Positions 1 through 7,973 are shown, numbered from the stretch's first letter. The stretch is 64,000 nt of DNA from Microbulbifer sp. TB1203 (GCF_030997045.1 NZ_CP116899.1:3868001-3932000), one strand, 5' to 3'. Notes: generated by a model from the sequence alone, not told the origin. Numbers and translations: made by a program.

Positions 1-156
1 CTTGGCGATCTCGCGCACCGGCTCGGCGACGCCCGGGCTGTAGGCCAGGGACAGGTCTTCCTGGGTCTGGGCGGGGGTGGTCAGTTCTACCGATAGCTTG
101 CCCGGGGTCGGCAGCGCGTGGTAGTCGAGCGCGGCCTGGCGCAATGAATCCGTCAT
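1..156 (-). CDS. maeB: NADP-dependent malic enzyme, N-terminal part
   Basis: Only the first 52 codons are in the window; the gene runs off the left edge. The start ATG is the complement of 154-156. The visible N-terminus reads MTDSLRQAALDYHALPTPGK and then LAYSPGVAEPVREI, which is the conserved beginning of bacterial malic enzymes (the tyrosine and SPGVAEP segment precede the active site). These enzymes decarboxylate malate to pyruvate with NADP in the cytosol. The neighbouring order malic enzyme - nuclease - rpmE - priA matches Pseudomonas, which supports the call. Domain make-up beyond residue 52 cannot be seen, so a phosphotransacetylase-like C-terminus is only expected from the MaeB family. 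Confidence 0.85.
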   Translation of the reverse strand, partial: MTDSLRQAALDYHALPTPGKLSVELTTPAQTQEDLSLAYSPGVAEPVREIAK

Positions 157-275
157 CTGGAAACAATCTCGTGAATTCTGGGGCCGGAATTTTAGCCCGG
201 TCCGGCTACTGCGGGGGGCGCAGAGAATAACCGACAGGGGTCGCCCGCCACAAGAGCGCGCGTGAGGGGGAGCCG

Positions 276-1115
276 TTAATTCTTACTAATTTTCAGGGTG
301 TACGGGGAGTCAACCGCAATAAACCAGCGTTTATTTTGCGGAAACTGGGATGTGTATTTCGATCCCCGATCAAGCAGCCAGCCTTTCACTTCGATTTGTG
401 CCCCTTGCCAATCGCGCCGGCCCAGCTGGCCAAAATCCCCCTGTGGGTCCAGGCGCAGGGCCACCGGGCCGTCCAGTTCCAGCCATAAATAGCGGTTGTG
501 GTCGGCCTTGCGCACCCGGCCCCGCAGCACTACGAAGCCACCGTCGCCGGGGCGGACATCCGCGGCCCGTTTCACCGGCCACACGCCGGGCGCCCACAGG
601 CCGCGCCGGTCGCTGCGCGCCCATGCCTCGCGTTCGGACAGACACTCCGCCAGGGAGAGGTTGGGGGCCATGGCCACGTGGAAGGCCAGGCCGGCGGCCA
701 GCAGCGCCGATTCCAGGTTGTCGCCGCGGTGGTTGTACACGTGGGCGAGGAGGCGTCCGTAGGAGTCCCGCCGCTCGCGGTCGTACACCAGTTCCAGGCC
801 GCCGTCGGCGAGAAAACGCTCGGTGAAATGTTTGGCCTCCCGCGCCAGCGGTTCCGCCGGGCGGCCTTCGCGGGCCAGTTCCGGCGTATTGACGCCGATC
901 AGGCGCACACGGCGGCCGTCCTCCAGCAGCAGGGTGTCGCCGTCCTGTACCCGTTTCAGCGCCACCAGTTCGTCCGCCTCCCCGAGCACGCAATCCGCCG
1001 CGGCGGCGGCGGCGGCCAGCAGCAGGGCACAAAAAAAGGCACCGAGGGAAACCCAGGGTGCCTTTCTTTTGGCTGCCGGCGCTTTTCTGGCTGCGGGCGT
1101 TTTGCCTGCGGCCAT
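276..1115 (-). CDS. Secreted thermonuclease-like (SNase family) protein
   Basis: 279 residues if started at the ATG complement of 1113-1115; the open frame extends further upstream but runs through rpmE, so the internal start is preferred. A basic Ala/Lys-rich leader is followed by a hydrophobic segment (about residues 22-44), suggesting export or membrane anchoring. The SNase core is clear: DGDTLLLEDGRRVRLIGVNTPE near residues 60-80, then a YDRERRDSYGRLLAHVY segment carrying the catalytic arginine and acidic positions of micrococcal-nuclease-like enzymes. The C-terminal ~100 residues form an OB-like extension. It likely degrades DNA or RNA outside the cytoplasm. It lies 11 bp downstream of rpmE on the same strand and may be cotranscribed; the same pairing exists in Pseudomonas. 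Confidence 0.8.
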   Translation of the reverse strand: MAAGKTPAARKAPAAKRKAPWVSLGAFFCALLLAAAAAAADCVLGEADELVALKRVQDGDTLLLEDGRRVRLIGVNTPELAREGRPAEPLAREAKHFTERFLADGGLELVYDRERRDSYGRLLAHVYNHRGDNLESALLAAGLAFHVAMAPNLSLAECLSEREAWARSDRRGLWAPGVWPVKRAADVRPGDGGFVVLRGRVRKADHNRYLWLELDGPVALRLDPQGDFGQLGRRDWQGAQIEVKGWLLDRGSKYTSQFPQNKRWFIAVDSPYTLKISKN

Positions 1116-1126
1116 CGCGTCGCGCT

Positions 1127-1339
1127 TTACTTGCCGATGCGGCTGCCGAAGCGCTTCTTGAAGCGGTCCACGCGGCCACCGGTGCTGGCTTCGCGCTGCT
1201 TGCCGGTATAGAAGGGGTGACACTGGGAGCAGACGTCCAACTGGATGTCTTTGCCCAGGGTCGAGCGGGTCTTGATCACGTTGCCGCAGGAGCAGGTGGC
1301 GGTGACTTCGCTGTAATTCGGATGGATATCGGTCTTCAT
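1127..1339 (-). CDS. rpmE: 50S ribosomal protein L31
   Basis: 70 residues beginning MKTDIHPNYSEVTATCSCGN, the standard L31 N-terminus. It has the zinc-binding type cysteines (CSCGN near residue 16 and CSQCHPF near residue 37), so this is the zinc-containing C+ form rather than the YkgM-like paralogue. L31 is a late-assembling large-subunit protein bridging to the 30S head. Start chosen at the ATG complement of 1337-1339; codons upstream in the same frame have no L31 counterpart. It is the first gene of a minus-strand unit with the nuclease gene, divergent from priA. Confidence 0.95.
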   Translation of the reverse strand: MKTDIHPNYSEVTATCSCGNVIKTRSTLGKDIQLDVCSQCHPFYTGKQREASTGGRVDRFKKRFGSRIGK

Positions 1340-1466
1340 GGTTTGCCTCAATTCGAAACCGCCACCTGATCTGTTGCCGGGCACGGAGTCGTCGTTGGTT
1401 TAGGGGCTGGGTAAAAAGTGCGCGCATACTAATCAGATTAGCGCGGCGGTTCAAGCACAATTGCCC

Positions 1467-1600
1467 GCCGGGAGCGCCGAGCCCCAGCTCGGCCTGCGGG
1501 CCGCAGGCCCGCTGTGGGAGCTTGCGTGCAAGCGAATGGCTACGAAGCCCTTCTCTTCGCCCTGTTCCTACAGAGGCAGTGCCGAGGACAAATCCGCGGA
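1467..1600. repeat. GC-rich intergenic repeat (GAGC/GGCCGCAGGCC family) with a REP half-site
   Basis: Sequence of the form GGGAGCGCCGAGCCCCAGCTCGGC followed by GGGCCGCAGGCCCGC recurs at 50741-50826 and 60455-60496, always between genes. It consists of short nested palindromes. A degenerate GTGGGAGCTTGCGTGCAAGCG piece resembling a REP half-site follows near 1514. It lies in the rpmE-priA divergent gap, upstream of the chosen priA start. Confidence 0.6.
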
Positions 1601-1670
1601 GCAGCAGACCCGCGTTGCAATTGCGCTATCATGTGCGGCTCGCGCGGGCAGTACAAAGGGGAGGCGCAAA

Positions 1671-3911
1671 TTGGCAACCGACGGTGGAGGAAAACCGGCA
1701 ATTCTGCGCCTGGCGGTGCCGGTACCCCTGCGGCGCCTGTTCGACTACCTGCCCCCGCAGGGCACCGACCCCGCGCAACTGTTACCGGGCCAGCGTTTCT
1801 GGGTACCCTTCGGCGGGCGCAAACTGGTGGCGGTGCTGGTGGATATCGTCAGTGAGTCCCCACTTGCCGAGCTGAAGGCGGCCCTGGAACAGATAGATGC
1901 GACCCCCCTGTTCGACCGCCAAAGCCGCGCCTTCCTGCACTGGGCCGCCGACTACTACCAGGCGCCCGCCGGCGAACTCTACGCCGCCGCCCTGCCCGCC
2001 GCGCTGCGCAAAGGCAAACCCGCCGATCACTGGGCCGAACAGTGGCTGGAACTCACCATCGAGGGCAAGGGCCTGCCCGAGAGCGCCCTGGCGCGGGCGC
2101 CAAAACAGCAGGCGCTGCTGCAGCTGCTGTTGCGGGACGGCAGGCAGAGCCGCCCCCATCTCAAAACCCTGGGTCATTCCGCCACCGCAGTACGGGCGCT
2201 GCTGGATCGCGGCCTGGCGCAGTGGGCTGCCGGCCCCACCGCCCCGCCGCCGCTCTCAACCGCCAAGGGCGCCGGGGCGGCCCCGGCGCGGCTCAATGAA
2301 GCGCCGCGGCTCAACGAAGAGCAGCGGCAGGTGCTGGACGCCATTCCAGCGGATCGCTTTAGCGTCTCACTGCTTGAGGGCACCACCGGCAGCGGCAAGA
2401 CCGAAGTCTACCTGCGGCTGATGGAGCGGGTGCTCACCAACGGCAGGCAGGCCCTGTTACTGGTGCCTGAGATCGGCCTGACACCGCAGACCCTGCGCCG
2501 CATCGCCGCGCGCTTTCCCGGCCGCAGCATCGCCGCCCTGCACTCCGGCCTGGCCGAGGGCGAGCGGGCCCGGGCCTGGCTGTCCGCCGCCGCGGACCAG
2601 GCGGATATCGTGATCGGCACCCGCTCGGCGATATTCACCCCGCTGCACAAGCTGGGCGCGGTGATCGTGGACGAGGAGCACGACGGCTCCTTCAAACAGC
2701 AGGACGGCGTACGCTACTCCGCTCGCGACCTGGCGGTGGTGCTCGGGCGCAACGCCGGGGTGCCGGTGCTGCTGGGCTCCGCCACCCCCTCCCTGGAGAG
2801 CCTGCACAACGCCCTGAACGGGCGCTATCAGCACCTGCGCCTGCGCCATCGCGCCGGCGACGCGCGGCCGCCGCAGATCCATATAGTCCCCACCCTCGGT
2901 CAGCAGCTGGAGGAAGGTTTCGCCCCCCAGGTATTGCGCCATGTCGGCGAGACCCTGGCCCGCGGCGAGCAGGCGCTGGTGTTTATCAACCGCCGCGGCT
3001 TCGCCCCGACCCTGGCCTGTGACGACTGCGGCTGGCTGGCGGACTGCCCCCACTGTTCCAGCAAGCTGACCCTGCACCGCCGCCAGCGCCAGCTGCGCTG
3101 TCACCACTGCGACTATCGCCGGCCTATGGTAGACAGCTGCCCCCAGTGCCACAGCCGCTCGCTCAGCGCCCTGGGAGCCGGCACCGAGCGCAGCGAGGCG
3201 CTGCTGGCCCACCGCTTTGCCGACTACCCGGTGATCCGCGTGGACCGCGACACCACCGCCAGCAAACAGGCCCTGGACAAGCTGCTGGCCCCGGCGCGCG
3301 CCGGCGAGCCCTGCCTGCTGCTGGGCACCCAGATGCTGGCCAAGGGCCACCACCTGCCCCGGGTCACCCTGGTGGTGATCCAGGATGCCGACGGCGGCCT
3401 GTTCAGCGCCGACTTCCGCGCCCCGGAGCGCACCGGCCAGTTACTGGAGCAGGTGGCCGGCCGCGCCGGTCGCGGCGAACTGGCGGGCCGGGTACTGGTG
3501 CAGAGCCGCTACCCGGAGCACCCGCTGCTGCAGCTTCTGCTGGAGAAAGGCTACGGTGCCTTCGCCCGCCAGCTGCTGCGCGACAGGGCCGTGGCCCAGC
3601 TGCCGCCGCTGCGCGCCATGGCGCTGGTGCGCGCCGAGTGCGAGGAGGCGAAGTGGGCGGAGGAATTTCTCGGCGAGGCCCGCCGGCAGTTGGAAGCCCT
3701 GGCACCGCCGTCCCCGCAGTTGCAGTACCTGGGGCCGGTGCCCGCGCTTTTAGAGCGCAAGTCCGGCCGCTTCCGTTTCTATGTGCAGATCACCGCGGAA
3801 AAGCGCGGCGCATTGCAGGCGCTGCTCGCGCGCCTGTGCCAATGGGCCGAGGGCAACCGCAACCGGCGCTTGCGCTGGGCAGTGGATATGGATGCGCAGG
3901 AGTTATCCTGA
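1671..3911 (+). CDS. priA: Primosomal replication restart helicase PriA
   Basis: 746 residues from a TTG start at 1671, preceded by a strong ribosome site (AAGGGGAGG at 1655-1663). The open frame upstream to 1461 passes through an intergenic repeat and is not expected to be coding. PriA is a 3'-5' superfamily 2 helicase that reloads the replisome at stalled forks. Visible landmarks: N-terminal 3'BD segment (LAVPVPLRRLFDYLPP), Walker A GTTGSGKTEVY, DEEH box in IVDEEHDGSFKQQ, and the zinc-binding cysteine pairs CDDCGWLADCPHC and CHHCDY ... CPQC that insert into the helicase core. Length fits the family (about 730). The next gene is normally argS in Pseudomonas; here a toxin-antitoxin pair follows. 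Confidence 0.95.
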   Translation: MATDGGGKPAILRLAVPVPLRRLFDYLPPQGTDPAQLLPGQRFWVPFGGRKLVAVLVDIVSESPLAELKAALEQIDATPLFDRQSRAFLHWAADYYQAPAGELYAAALPAALRKGKPADHWAEQWLELTIEGKGLPESALARAPKQQALLQLLLRDGRQSRPHLKTLGHSATAVRALLDRGLAQWAAGPTAPPPLSTAKGAGAAPARLNEAPRLNEEQRQVLDAIPADRFSVSLLEGTTGSGKTEVYLRLMERVLTNGRQALLLVPEIGLTPQTLRRIAARFPGRSIAALHSGLAEGERARAWLSAAADQADIVIGTRSAIFTPLHKLGAVIVDEEHDGSFKQQDGVRYSARDLAVVLGRNAGVPVLLGSATPSLESLHNALNGRYQHLRLRHRAGDARPPQIHIVPTLGQQLEEGFAPQVLRHVGETLARGEQALVFINRRGFAPTLACDDCGWLADCPHCSSKLTLHRRQRQLRCHHCDYRRPMVDSCPQCHSRSLSALGAGTERSEALLAHRFADYPVIRVDRDTTASKQALDKLLAPARAGEPCLLLGTQMLAKGHHLPRVTLVVIQDADGGLFSADFRAPERTGQLLEQVAGRAGRGELAGRVLVQSRYPEHPLLQLLLEKGYGAFARQLLRDRAVAQLPPLRAMALVRAECEEAKWAEEFLGEARRQLEALAPPSPQLQYLGPVPALLERKSGRFRFYVQITAEKRGALQALLARLCQWAEGNRNRRLRWAVDMDAQELS

Positions 3912-3934
3912 CCCGCGATGACGTCACCTTGATG

Positions 3935-3956
3935 CTATAGCGTTGCAACGCTATAG
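3935..3956. promoter_or_regulatory. Perfect 22-bp palindrome, likely operator of the toxin-antitoxin pair
   Basis: The arms CTATAGCGTTG and CAACGCTATAG meet without a spacer to give a perfect 22-bp inverted repeat, 26 bp before the antitoxin start. Type II antitoxins of the ribbon-helix-helix class typically autoregulate by binding such palindromes, so this is read as the operator. The function is inferred from position and symmetry only. Confidence 0.6.
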
Positions 3957-3981
3957 TGCCCTTCGGCAAAAGGGTGTGATA

Positions 3982-4215
3982 ATGAGCAACTTGTCCAAAA
4001 GGTCCACGATTTACTTTGATCCGGCCATCCACCAGGCGCTGAAGCTGAGAGCGGCCACCAGCCATCAATCGGTGTCCGAACTGGTGGACGAGGCGGTGCG
4101 CCTGCTGATGCGCGAAGACCAGGAGGATCTGCAAGCCTATGCGGACAGGGTCAGCGAGCCGGAAGTGTCCTATGAGGCCCTGCTTCAAGACCTGAAGAAG
4201 CATGGCAAAATATAA
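3982..4215 (+). CDS. RelB/CopG-like antitoxin
   Basis: 77 residues starting at the ATG at 3982 with an AGGGTG ribosome site just upstream. The N-terminus (LSKRSTIYFDPAIHQALKLRA, then SVSELVDEAVRLLM) is a classic ribbon-helix-helix DNA-binding domain: one strand followed by two helices. The C-terminal acidic helix (EPEVSYEALLQDLKKHGK) is the usual toxin-neutralising arm. It overlaps the downstream toxin gene by 14 bp, so translation is probably coupled. Dimers should bind the 22-bp palindrome upstream and repress the operon. The pair occupies the priA-SPOR interval where Pseudomonas has argS. Confidence 0.8.
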   Translation: MSNLSKRSTIYFDPAIHQALKLRAATSHQSVSELVDEAVRLLMREDQEDLQAYADRVSEPEVSYEALLQDLKKHGKI

Positions 4216-4459
4216 AATCACTTTTAAGAAATCTGTAGCCGGAGACCTGCGCGCTATCCCCAATCGGGATGTAAAGCGTATCCTGAAGCGCATAGACACC
4301 CTCGCAGAAAATCCCCGCTGCGCGGGCTGCATAAAGCTGACCGGGCGCGAACTCTATCGCGTTCGGCAGGGGAATTACCGGATTGTCTATGAAATCGTCG
4401 ACACCAGGCTGGTAGTCTGTGTTGTCAAAGTCGCGCACCGGTCTGTGGTTTACAACTAA
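4202..4459 (+). CDS. RelE/ParE-superfamily toxin
   Basis: 85 residues. The sequence KYKITFKKSVAGDLRAIPNRDVKRILKRI followed by LTGRELYRVRQGNYRIVYEI and a final VVKVAHRSVVYN strand matches the RelE/ParE fold: alpha-helical hairpin, then a four-stranded sheet with basic residues (R in YRVRQGNYRI, H and R in the last strand) used by RelE-type mRNA interferases. RelE toxins cleave mRNA on the ribosome, whereas ParE poisons gyrase; the ELYRVRQGNYRIVY segment favours RelE. Start overlaps the antitoxin gene by 14 bp. Toxicity is inferred from family and arrangement. Confidence 0.82.
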   Translation: MAKYKITFKKSVAGDLRAIPNRDVKRILKRIDTLAENPRCAGCIKLTGRELYRVRQGNYRIVYEIVDTRLVVCVVKVAHRSVVYN

Positions 4460-4485
4460 ACGCAATTGATTGAGAAGGGATCTTC

Positions 4486-5067
4486 ATGAGCCGTCGCAAC
4501 GCCAGCCGCCGCAGCAGTCCCGCGAGCAAACCCGCCTGGGTCTGGTTTGTGCTGGGCAATTTTGTCGGCGGTTTCGTGGTGTTTATGATTTTTCTCACCG
4601 GGCTCAAGCAGGATTCCGACGGCGACAAGCGCCCGGCGCCCCCCGCCCGGAAGGCCGAAGAGCAGTCGTCAAAGCCGCGCTTCGATTTCTATACCCTGCT
4701 GCAGGAAAACGAAGTGGAGGTGCCCGAACCCAAGGTGGCCAAGCCCTCCCGCCGCGTCACCGGCCCCCCGGACGGCGGCGCGCGCAGCGAGTCCCCCCGC
4801 GAGGAGACGCCCGAGAGAGACGATCCGCAACTGGTGTATATCCTCCAGGCGGCCTCCTTCCGCGACGCCGCGGAGGCGGAAAAACTGCGCGCGCAGCTCA
4901 CCCTGGCCAACCTCGAAGTAAAGGTGGAGACCGCCACCGACAGCCGCGGCACCTGGCACCGGGTACTTATCGGCCCCTACCGCAGCCGCTCCAAGGTGGC
5001 CGCGGCGCGGGAGACGCTCGCCGACCACAAACTGATGCCGCTGGTGCTCAAGCGCCCGGCGCGCTGA
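4486..5067 (+). CDS. SPOR-domain cell-division protein (FtsN-like)
   Basis: 193 residues. A short basic cytoplasmic N-terminus precedes one transmembrane helix (about residues 18-41, WVWFVLGNFVGGFVVFMIFL), a Pro/Glu-rich periplasmic linker, and a C-terminal SPOR domain (about 115-190, beginning VYILQAASFRDAAEAEKLRA and containing WHRVLIGPYRSRSKVAAARE). SPOR domains bind glycan strands lacking stem peptides at the division site. Position immediately upstream of hslVU is the conserved location of the Pseudomonas and E. coli FtsN-type gene. It ends tail to tail with the next minus-strand gene, overlapping by 20 bp. Confidence 0.85.
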   Translation: MSRRNASRRSSPASKPAWVWFVLGNFVGGFVVFMIFLTGLKQDSDGDKRPAPPARKAEEQSSKPRFDFYTLLQENEVEVPEPKVAKPSRRVTGPPDGGARSESPREETPERDDPQLVYILQAASFRDAAEAEKLRAQLTLANLEVKVETATDSRGTWHRVLIGPYRSRSKVAAARETLADHKLMPLVLKRPAR

Positions 5068-5308
5068 CGAACTTGCGCGTCAGCCGGTGAGACAGCGGCG
5101 CGATCACCGACACCAGCGGAAACGCCACCACCCAGGCCACCACCCACGCGCTTGCCCAACGCCACATAAAACCGCCGTCGAAACCGGTGTTGATAAAAGT
5201 GATCACCGCGGACATCAGCAGCGACATCAGGCCGGACATGATCAGCGCGAATACCAGGGCGTACAAACGTGAGGGAAGGACTGGCACGGCGGGTCCTCTG
5301 AGATACAT
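5048..5308 (-). CDS. DUF2798-like two-helix membrane protein
   Basis: 86 residues if started at the ATG complement of 5306-5308. Two transmembrane helices are visible (about residues 12-36, LYALVFALIMSGLMSLLMSA, and 47-68, WASAWVVAWVVAFPLVSVIA) with an FINTGFDGGFMWRW loop and a basic end. This is the layout of the DUF2798 family, whose function is unknown. Its 3' end overlaps the SPOR gene by 20 bp in convergent orientation. It is transcribed away from hslV. Confidence 0.7.
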   Translation of the reverse strand: MYLRGPAVPVLPSRLYALVFALIMSGLMSLLMSAVITFINTGFDGGFMWRWASAWVVAWVVAFPLVSVIAPLSHRLTRKFVSAPGA

Positions 5309-5396
5309 CGGGCGCGCATTATAGGCTTTCGGCCCTTTCTTGTTGAAATTCCCCCCCCGCGACCACACTTACCCTAGACCTGAACAGATTCTCCCT

Positions 5397-5472
5397 TGTA
5401 GGAGCGGGCCATGCCCGCGATCAGCCTCCACTACGTAGTTGATGCCGATCGCGGGCATGGCCCGCTCCTACA
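5397..5472. repeat. REPIN (paired REP palindrome) before hslV
   Basis: Two inverted copies of a REP unit beginning TGTAGGAGCGGGCCATGCCC and ending CGATC, separated by about 24 bp. Each unit is itself a small stem-loop. The same unit recurs at 11340, 17398, 53129, 56297, 60499 and 61693. It is only 32 bp from the hslV start codon, so it lies in the hslV leader. Confidence 0.85.
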
Positions 5473-5503
5473 AGGCACCGAAAAACAAACCGAGAGGCCT
5501 CCC

Positions 5504-6043
5504 TTGGAACAGTATCGCGGTACCACCATTCTCTCCTGCCGGCGCGGCGGCAAAGTCGTTATCGGCGGCGACGGCCAGGTCTCAATGGGCAACACCATCA
5601 TGAAGGGCAATGCGCGCAAGGTGCGCCGCCTGTACAAAGACAAGGTGATCGCCGGATTCGCCGGCGGCACCGCCGACGCCTTCACCCTGTTCGAGCGCTT
5701 CGAGGCCAAGCTGGAGGCCCACGGCGGCCAGCTCACCCGCGCCGCAGTGGAGCTGGCCAAGGACTGGCGCACCGACCGCGCCCTGCGTCGGTTGGAGGCG
5801 CTGCTGGCGGTGGCGGACGAAAGCGCCAGCCTGATCGTCACCGGCAACGGCGACGTAATCCAGCCGGAGGACGACCTGATCGCCATCGGCTCCGGCGGCC
5901 CCTTCGCCCAATCGGCCGCCCGCGCGCTGCTGGACAACACCGAACTGGACGCGCGCACCATCGTCGAGCAGGGCTTGAAGATTGCCGGCGATATCTGCGT
6001 CTACACCAACCAGAACCACACCATTGAAGAACTGAGTTACTGA
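5504..6043 (+). CDS. hslV: HslV peptidase subunit of the HslUV (ClpQY) protease
   Basis: 179 residues from a TTG start at 5504, with CGAGAGG as ribosome site 7 bp upstream; upstream in-frame codons lie in the REPIN. HslV forms two stacked hexameric rings with an N-terminal threonine nucleophile. Here the threonine pair TTIL is preceded by six residues (MEQYRG) that must be removed, instead of only methionine as in E. coli. Family segments VVIGGDGQVSMGNTIMKGNA, KVRRLYKDKVIAGFAGGTAD and GNGDVIQPEDDLIAIGSGG are intact, as is the C-terminal HTIEELSY. hslU follows after a 159-bp gap containing another palindromic repeat. Confidence 0.95.
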   Translation: MEQYRGTTILSCRRGGKVVIGGDGQVSMGNTIMKGNARKVRRLYKDKVIAGFAGGTADAFTLFERFEAKLEAHGGQLTRAAVELAKDWRTDRALRRLEALLAVADESASLIVTGNGDVIQPEDDLIAIGSGGPFAQSAARALLDNTELDARTIVEQGLKIAGDICVYTNQNHTIEELSY

Positions 6044-6066
6044 GGAGCGGGCTAAAAAGTACTTTT

Positions 6067-6132
6067 GTCATTCCGGCGCAGGCCGGAATCCAGGTGGCAC
6101 TGAACTGGATACCGGCCTACGCCGGTATGACG
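6067..6132. repeat. GTCATTCCGGCG-type palindromic repeat
   Basis: Starts GTCATTCCGGCGCAGGCCGG and closes with CGGCCTACGCCGGTATGAC, an imperfect inverted repeat of about 66 bp. Related copies are at 11261-11324, 19893-19978 and 46034-46181. It separates hslV from hslU. Confidence 0.7.
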
Positions 6133-6202
6133 GGCCTATCAATTTTGATTTGCAGCAGAGTATCTACCAGCACTAGCTCCGGTTTTGCACACGAGAATTT
6201 CT

Positions 6203-7519
6203 ATGTCCCAGATGACCCCCCGCGAAATAGTCCACGAACTCGATCGCCATATCGTCGGCCAGCAGGACGCCAAGCGCGCCGTGGCCATCGCCCTGCGCAA
6301 CCGCTGGCGGCGCATGCAGGTAAACGAAGAGCTGCGCGCGGAAATCACCCCGAAAAATATCCTGATGATCGGACCCACCGGCGTGGGCAAGACCGAGATC
6401 GCCCGCCGCCTGGCAAAGCTCGCCAACGCGCCCTTTATCAAGGTGGAGGCCACCAAGTTCACCGAAGTGGGCTACGTGGGCCGCGATGTGGAATCCATCG
6501 TGCGCGACCTGGTGGAGATGGCGGTCAAACTGGAGCGCGAACAAGCCATGGCCGGGGTGGAGCAGCGCGCGATGGACGCCGCCGAGGAGCGGGTGCTCGA
6601 CGCCCTGCTGCCACCGGCGCGCTCCACCGAGCCGGGCGACCGCGGCTCCAGCACCCGCCAGCTGTTCCGCAAGAAACTGCGCGAGGGCGAGCTGGACGAA
6701 AAGGAAATTGAAATAGAGATCTCGGTGGCCCCTGTGGGTGTGGAAATCATGGCGCCCCCGGGCATGGAGGAAATGACCAACCAGCTGCAGGGCATGTTCT
6801 CCAATATGTCCCAGGGCCGCACGCGCAAGCGCAAGCTCACCGTCAAGCAGGCGCTCAAGCAGCTCACCGACGAGGAGGCGGCCAAGCTGGTCAACGACGA
6901 GGAGGTGAAGAGCCGCGCGATCGAGGCCGCGGAACAGAACGGCATCGTGTTTCTCGACGAGATCGACAAGGTGGCCAAGCGCCAGGAAACGGGCGGCGCC
7001 GACGTATCCCGCGAGGGCGTACAGCGCGACCTGCTGCCGCTGATCGAGGGCAGCACCGTGAGCACCAAGTACGGCATGATCAAGACCGACCATATTCTGT
7101 TTATCGCCTCCGGCGCCTTCCACCTGTCCAAGCCCTCGGACCTGATCCCGGAGCTGCAGGGCCGGTTGCCGATCCGCGTGGAACTGAGCTCGCTCACTTC
7201 CGAGGATTTCCAGCGCATCCTCACCGAGCCCTCCGCCTCGCTCACCGAGCAGCAGAAGGCACTGCTGGCCACCGAGGGCTTGCAGCTGGAATTCTCCGAG
7301 GACGGCATCCGCCGCATCGCCGAAGTGGCCTACCAGGTCAACGAGAGCACGGAAAACATCGGCGCGCGCCGCCTGCACACGGTGCTGGAACGGTTGCTGG
7401 AGGAAATCTCCTTCGACGCCGGCGACGGCGACAAAACCATCACCATCGACGCCGCCTACGTGGACAGCCACCTGGGCGAACTGAGCCGGAACGAAGACCT
7501 GTCCCGCTTCATTCTGTGA
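6203..7519 (+). CDS. hslU: HslU ATPase subunit of HslUV
   Basis: 438 residues beginning MSQMTPREIVHELDRHIVGQ, which aligns with the E. coli HslU N-terminus and fixes the start at 6203. AAA+ features: Walker A GPTGVGKTE (about residues 56-64), Walker B VFLDEIDK (about 250), the pore-loop segment VGYVGRDVES, the I-domain insertion in the middle third (coiled Glu/Lys-rich), sensor 2 IGARRLHT, and the C-terminal tail ending LSRFIL that docks into HslV. It unfolds substrates such as SulA or RpoH for degradation. Cotranscribed with hslV is likely despite the palindromic repeat between them. Confidence 0.97.
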   Translation: MSQMTPREIVHELDRHIVGQQDAKRAVAIALRNRWRRMQVNEELRAEITPKNILMIGPTGVGKTEIARRLAKLANAPFIKVEATKFTEVGYVGRDVESIVRDLVEMAVKLEREQAMAGVEQRAMDAAEERVLDALLPPARSTEPGDRGSSTRQLFRKKLREGELDEKEIEIEISVAPVGVEIMAPPGMEEMTNQLQGMFSNMSQGRTRKRKLTVKQALKQLTDEEAAKLVNDEEVKSRAIEAAEQNGIVFLDEIDKVAKRQETGGADVSREGVQRDLLPLIEGSTVSTKYGMIKTDHILFIASGAFHLSKPSDLIPELQGRLPIRVELSSLTSEDFQRILTEPSASLTEQQKALLATEGLQLEFSEDGIRRIAEVAYQVNESTENIGARRLHTVLERLLEEISFDAGDGDKTITIDAAYVDSHLGELSRNEDLSRFIL

Positions 7520-7525
7520 ATAGCT

Positions 7526-7551
7526 CCCCTCTCCCGCTTGCGGGGGAGGGG
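7526..7551. repeat. GC-rich hairpin after hslU
   Basis: CCCCTCTCCCGC and GCGGGGGAGGGG form a stem with a very small loop seven bases after the hslU stop. There is no downstream T-run, so it is a palindromic intergenic repeat or mRNA-stabilising hairpin rather than a clear terminator. Confidence 0.5.
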
Positions 7552-7595
7552 TTGGGGGAGGGGGCACGAGAAGCGGCCCCCGCAAACCGATAAAT

Positions 7596-7973
7596 ATGAA
7601 ACCACCAAAAAAAATCCGCCTAAACCGCACAGAAAAAAACCTGCAGCTACTATTCGACGATGCCGAATACACCCTGCCGGCGGAATACCTGCGCGTCCAC
7701 TCCCCCAGCGCCGAGGTCCGCGGCCACGGCGCCGGCGAGCCGTTGCTGGTCAGCGGGAAAATGCATGTGGGTATTGAAAGCGTCGAGACCGCCGGCCGCT
7801 ACGCGCTGAAAATCGTCTTCGACGACGGCCACGACAGCGGCATTTACACCTGGGAATATCTGCGCGAACTGGGCGAAAACCACACGGCCAATTGGGGCGC
7901 CTACCTGCAGCGCCTGCAGCAGGCGGGCAAGGGTCGCGATCCGGATGAGAGCCCGGTCAAGTTTATTAACTAA
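7596..7973 (+). CDS. DUF971 (GBBH-like N-terminal domain) protein
   Basis: 125 residues. The sequence contains the DUF971 signature: an N-terminal LFDDAEYTLPAEYLRVHSPSAE stretch, the middle VGIESVETAGRYALKIVFDDGHDSGIYTWEYLREL, and the end NWGAYLQRL. This domain occurs at the N-terminus of gamma-butyrobetaine hydroxylases and as a stand-alone protein linked with iron-sulfur proteins; the role of the stand-alone form is not settled. Its position right after hslU matches Pseudomonas (PA5053-PA5055). In Pseudomonas the next genes are pha genes; here accessory DNA follows until ubiE. Confidence 0.85.
   Translation: MKPPKKIRLNRTEKNLQLLFDDAEYTLPAEYLRVHSPSAEVRGHGAGEPLLVSGKMHVGIESVETAGRYALKIVFDDGHDSGIYTWEYLRELGENHTANWGAYLQRLQQAGKGRDPDESPVKFIN

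Noticed and set aside
276..1460. 394-residue reading of the nuclease frame
   Set aside because: Its first 115 codons run antisense-free through rpmE and the divergent gap in the wrong frame; the internal ATG at 1115 gives a normal exported SNase protein.
1461..1670. N-terminal extension of PriA
   Set aside because: This part is a GC-rich intergenic repeat; TTG 1671 has a strong ribosome site and matches the family N-terminus.
6173..7672. Long open frame antisense to hslU
   Set aside because: It mirrors the GC codon bias of hslU; composition is His/Gln/Ala-rich and no family features exist.
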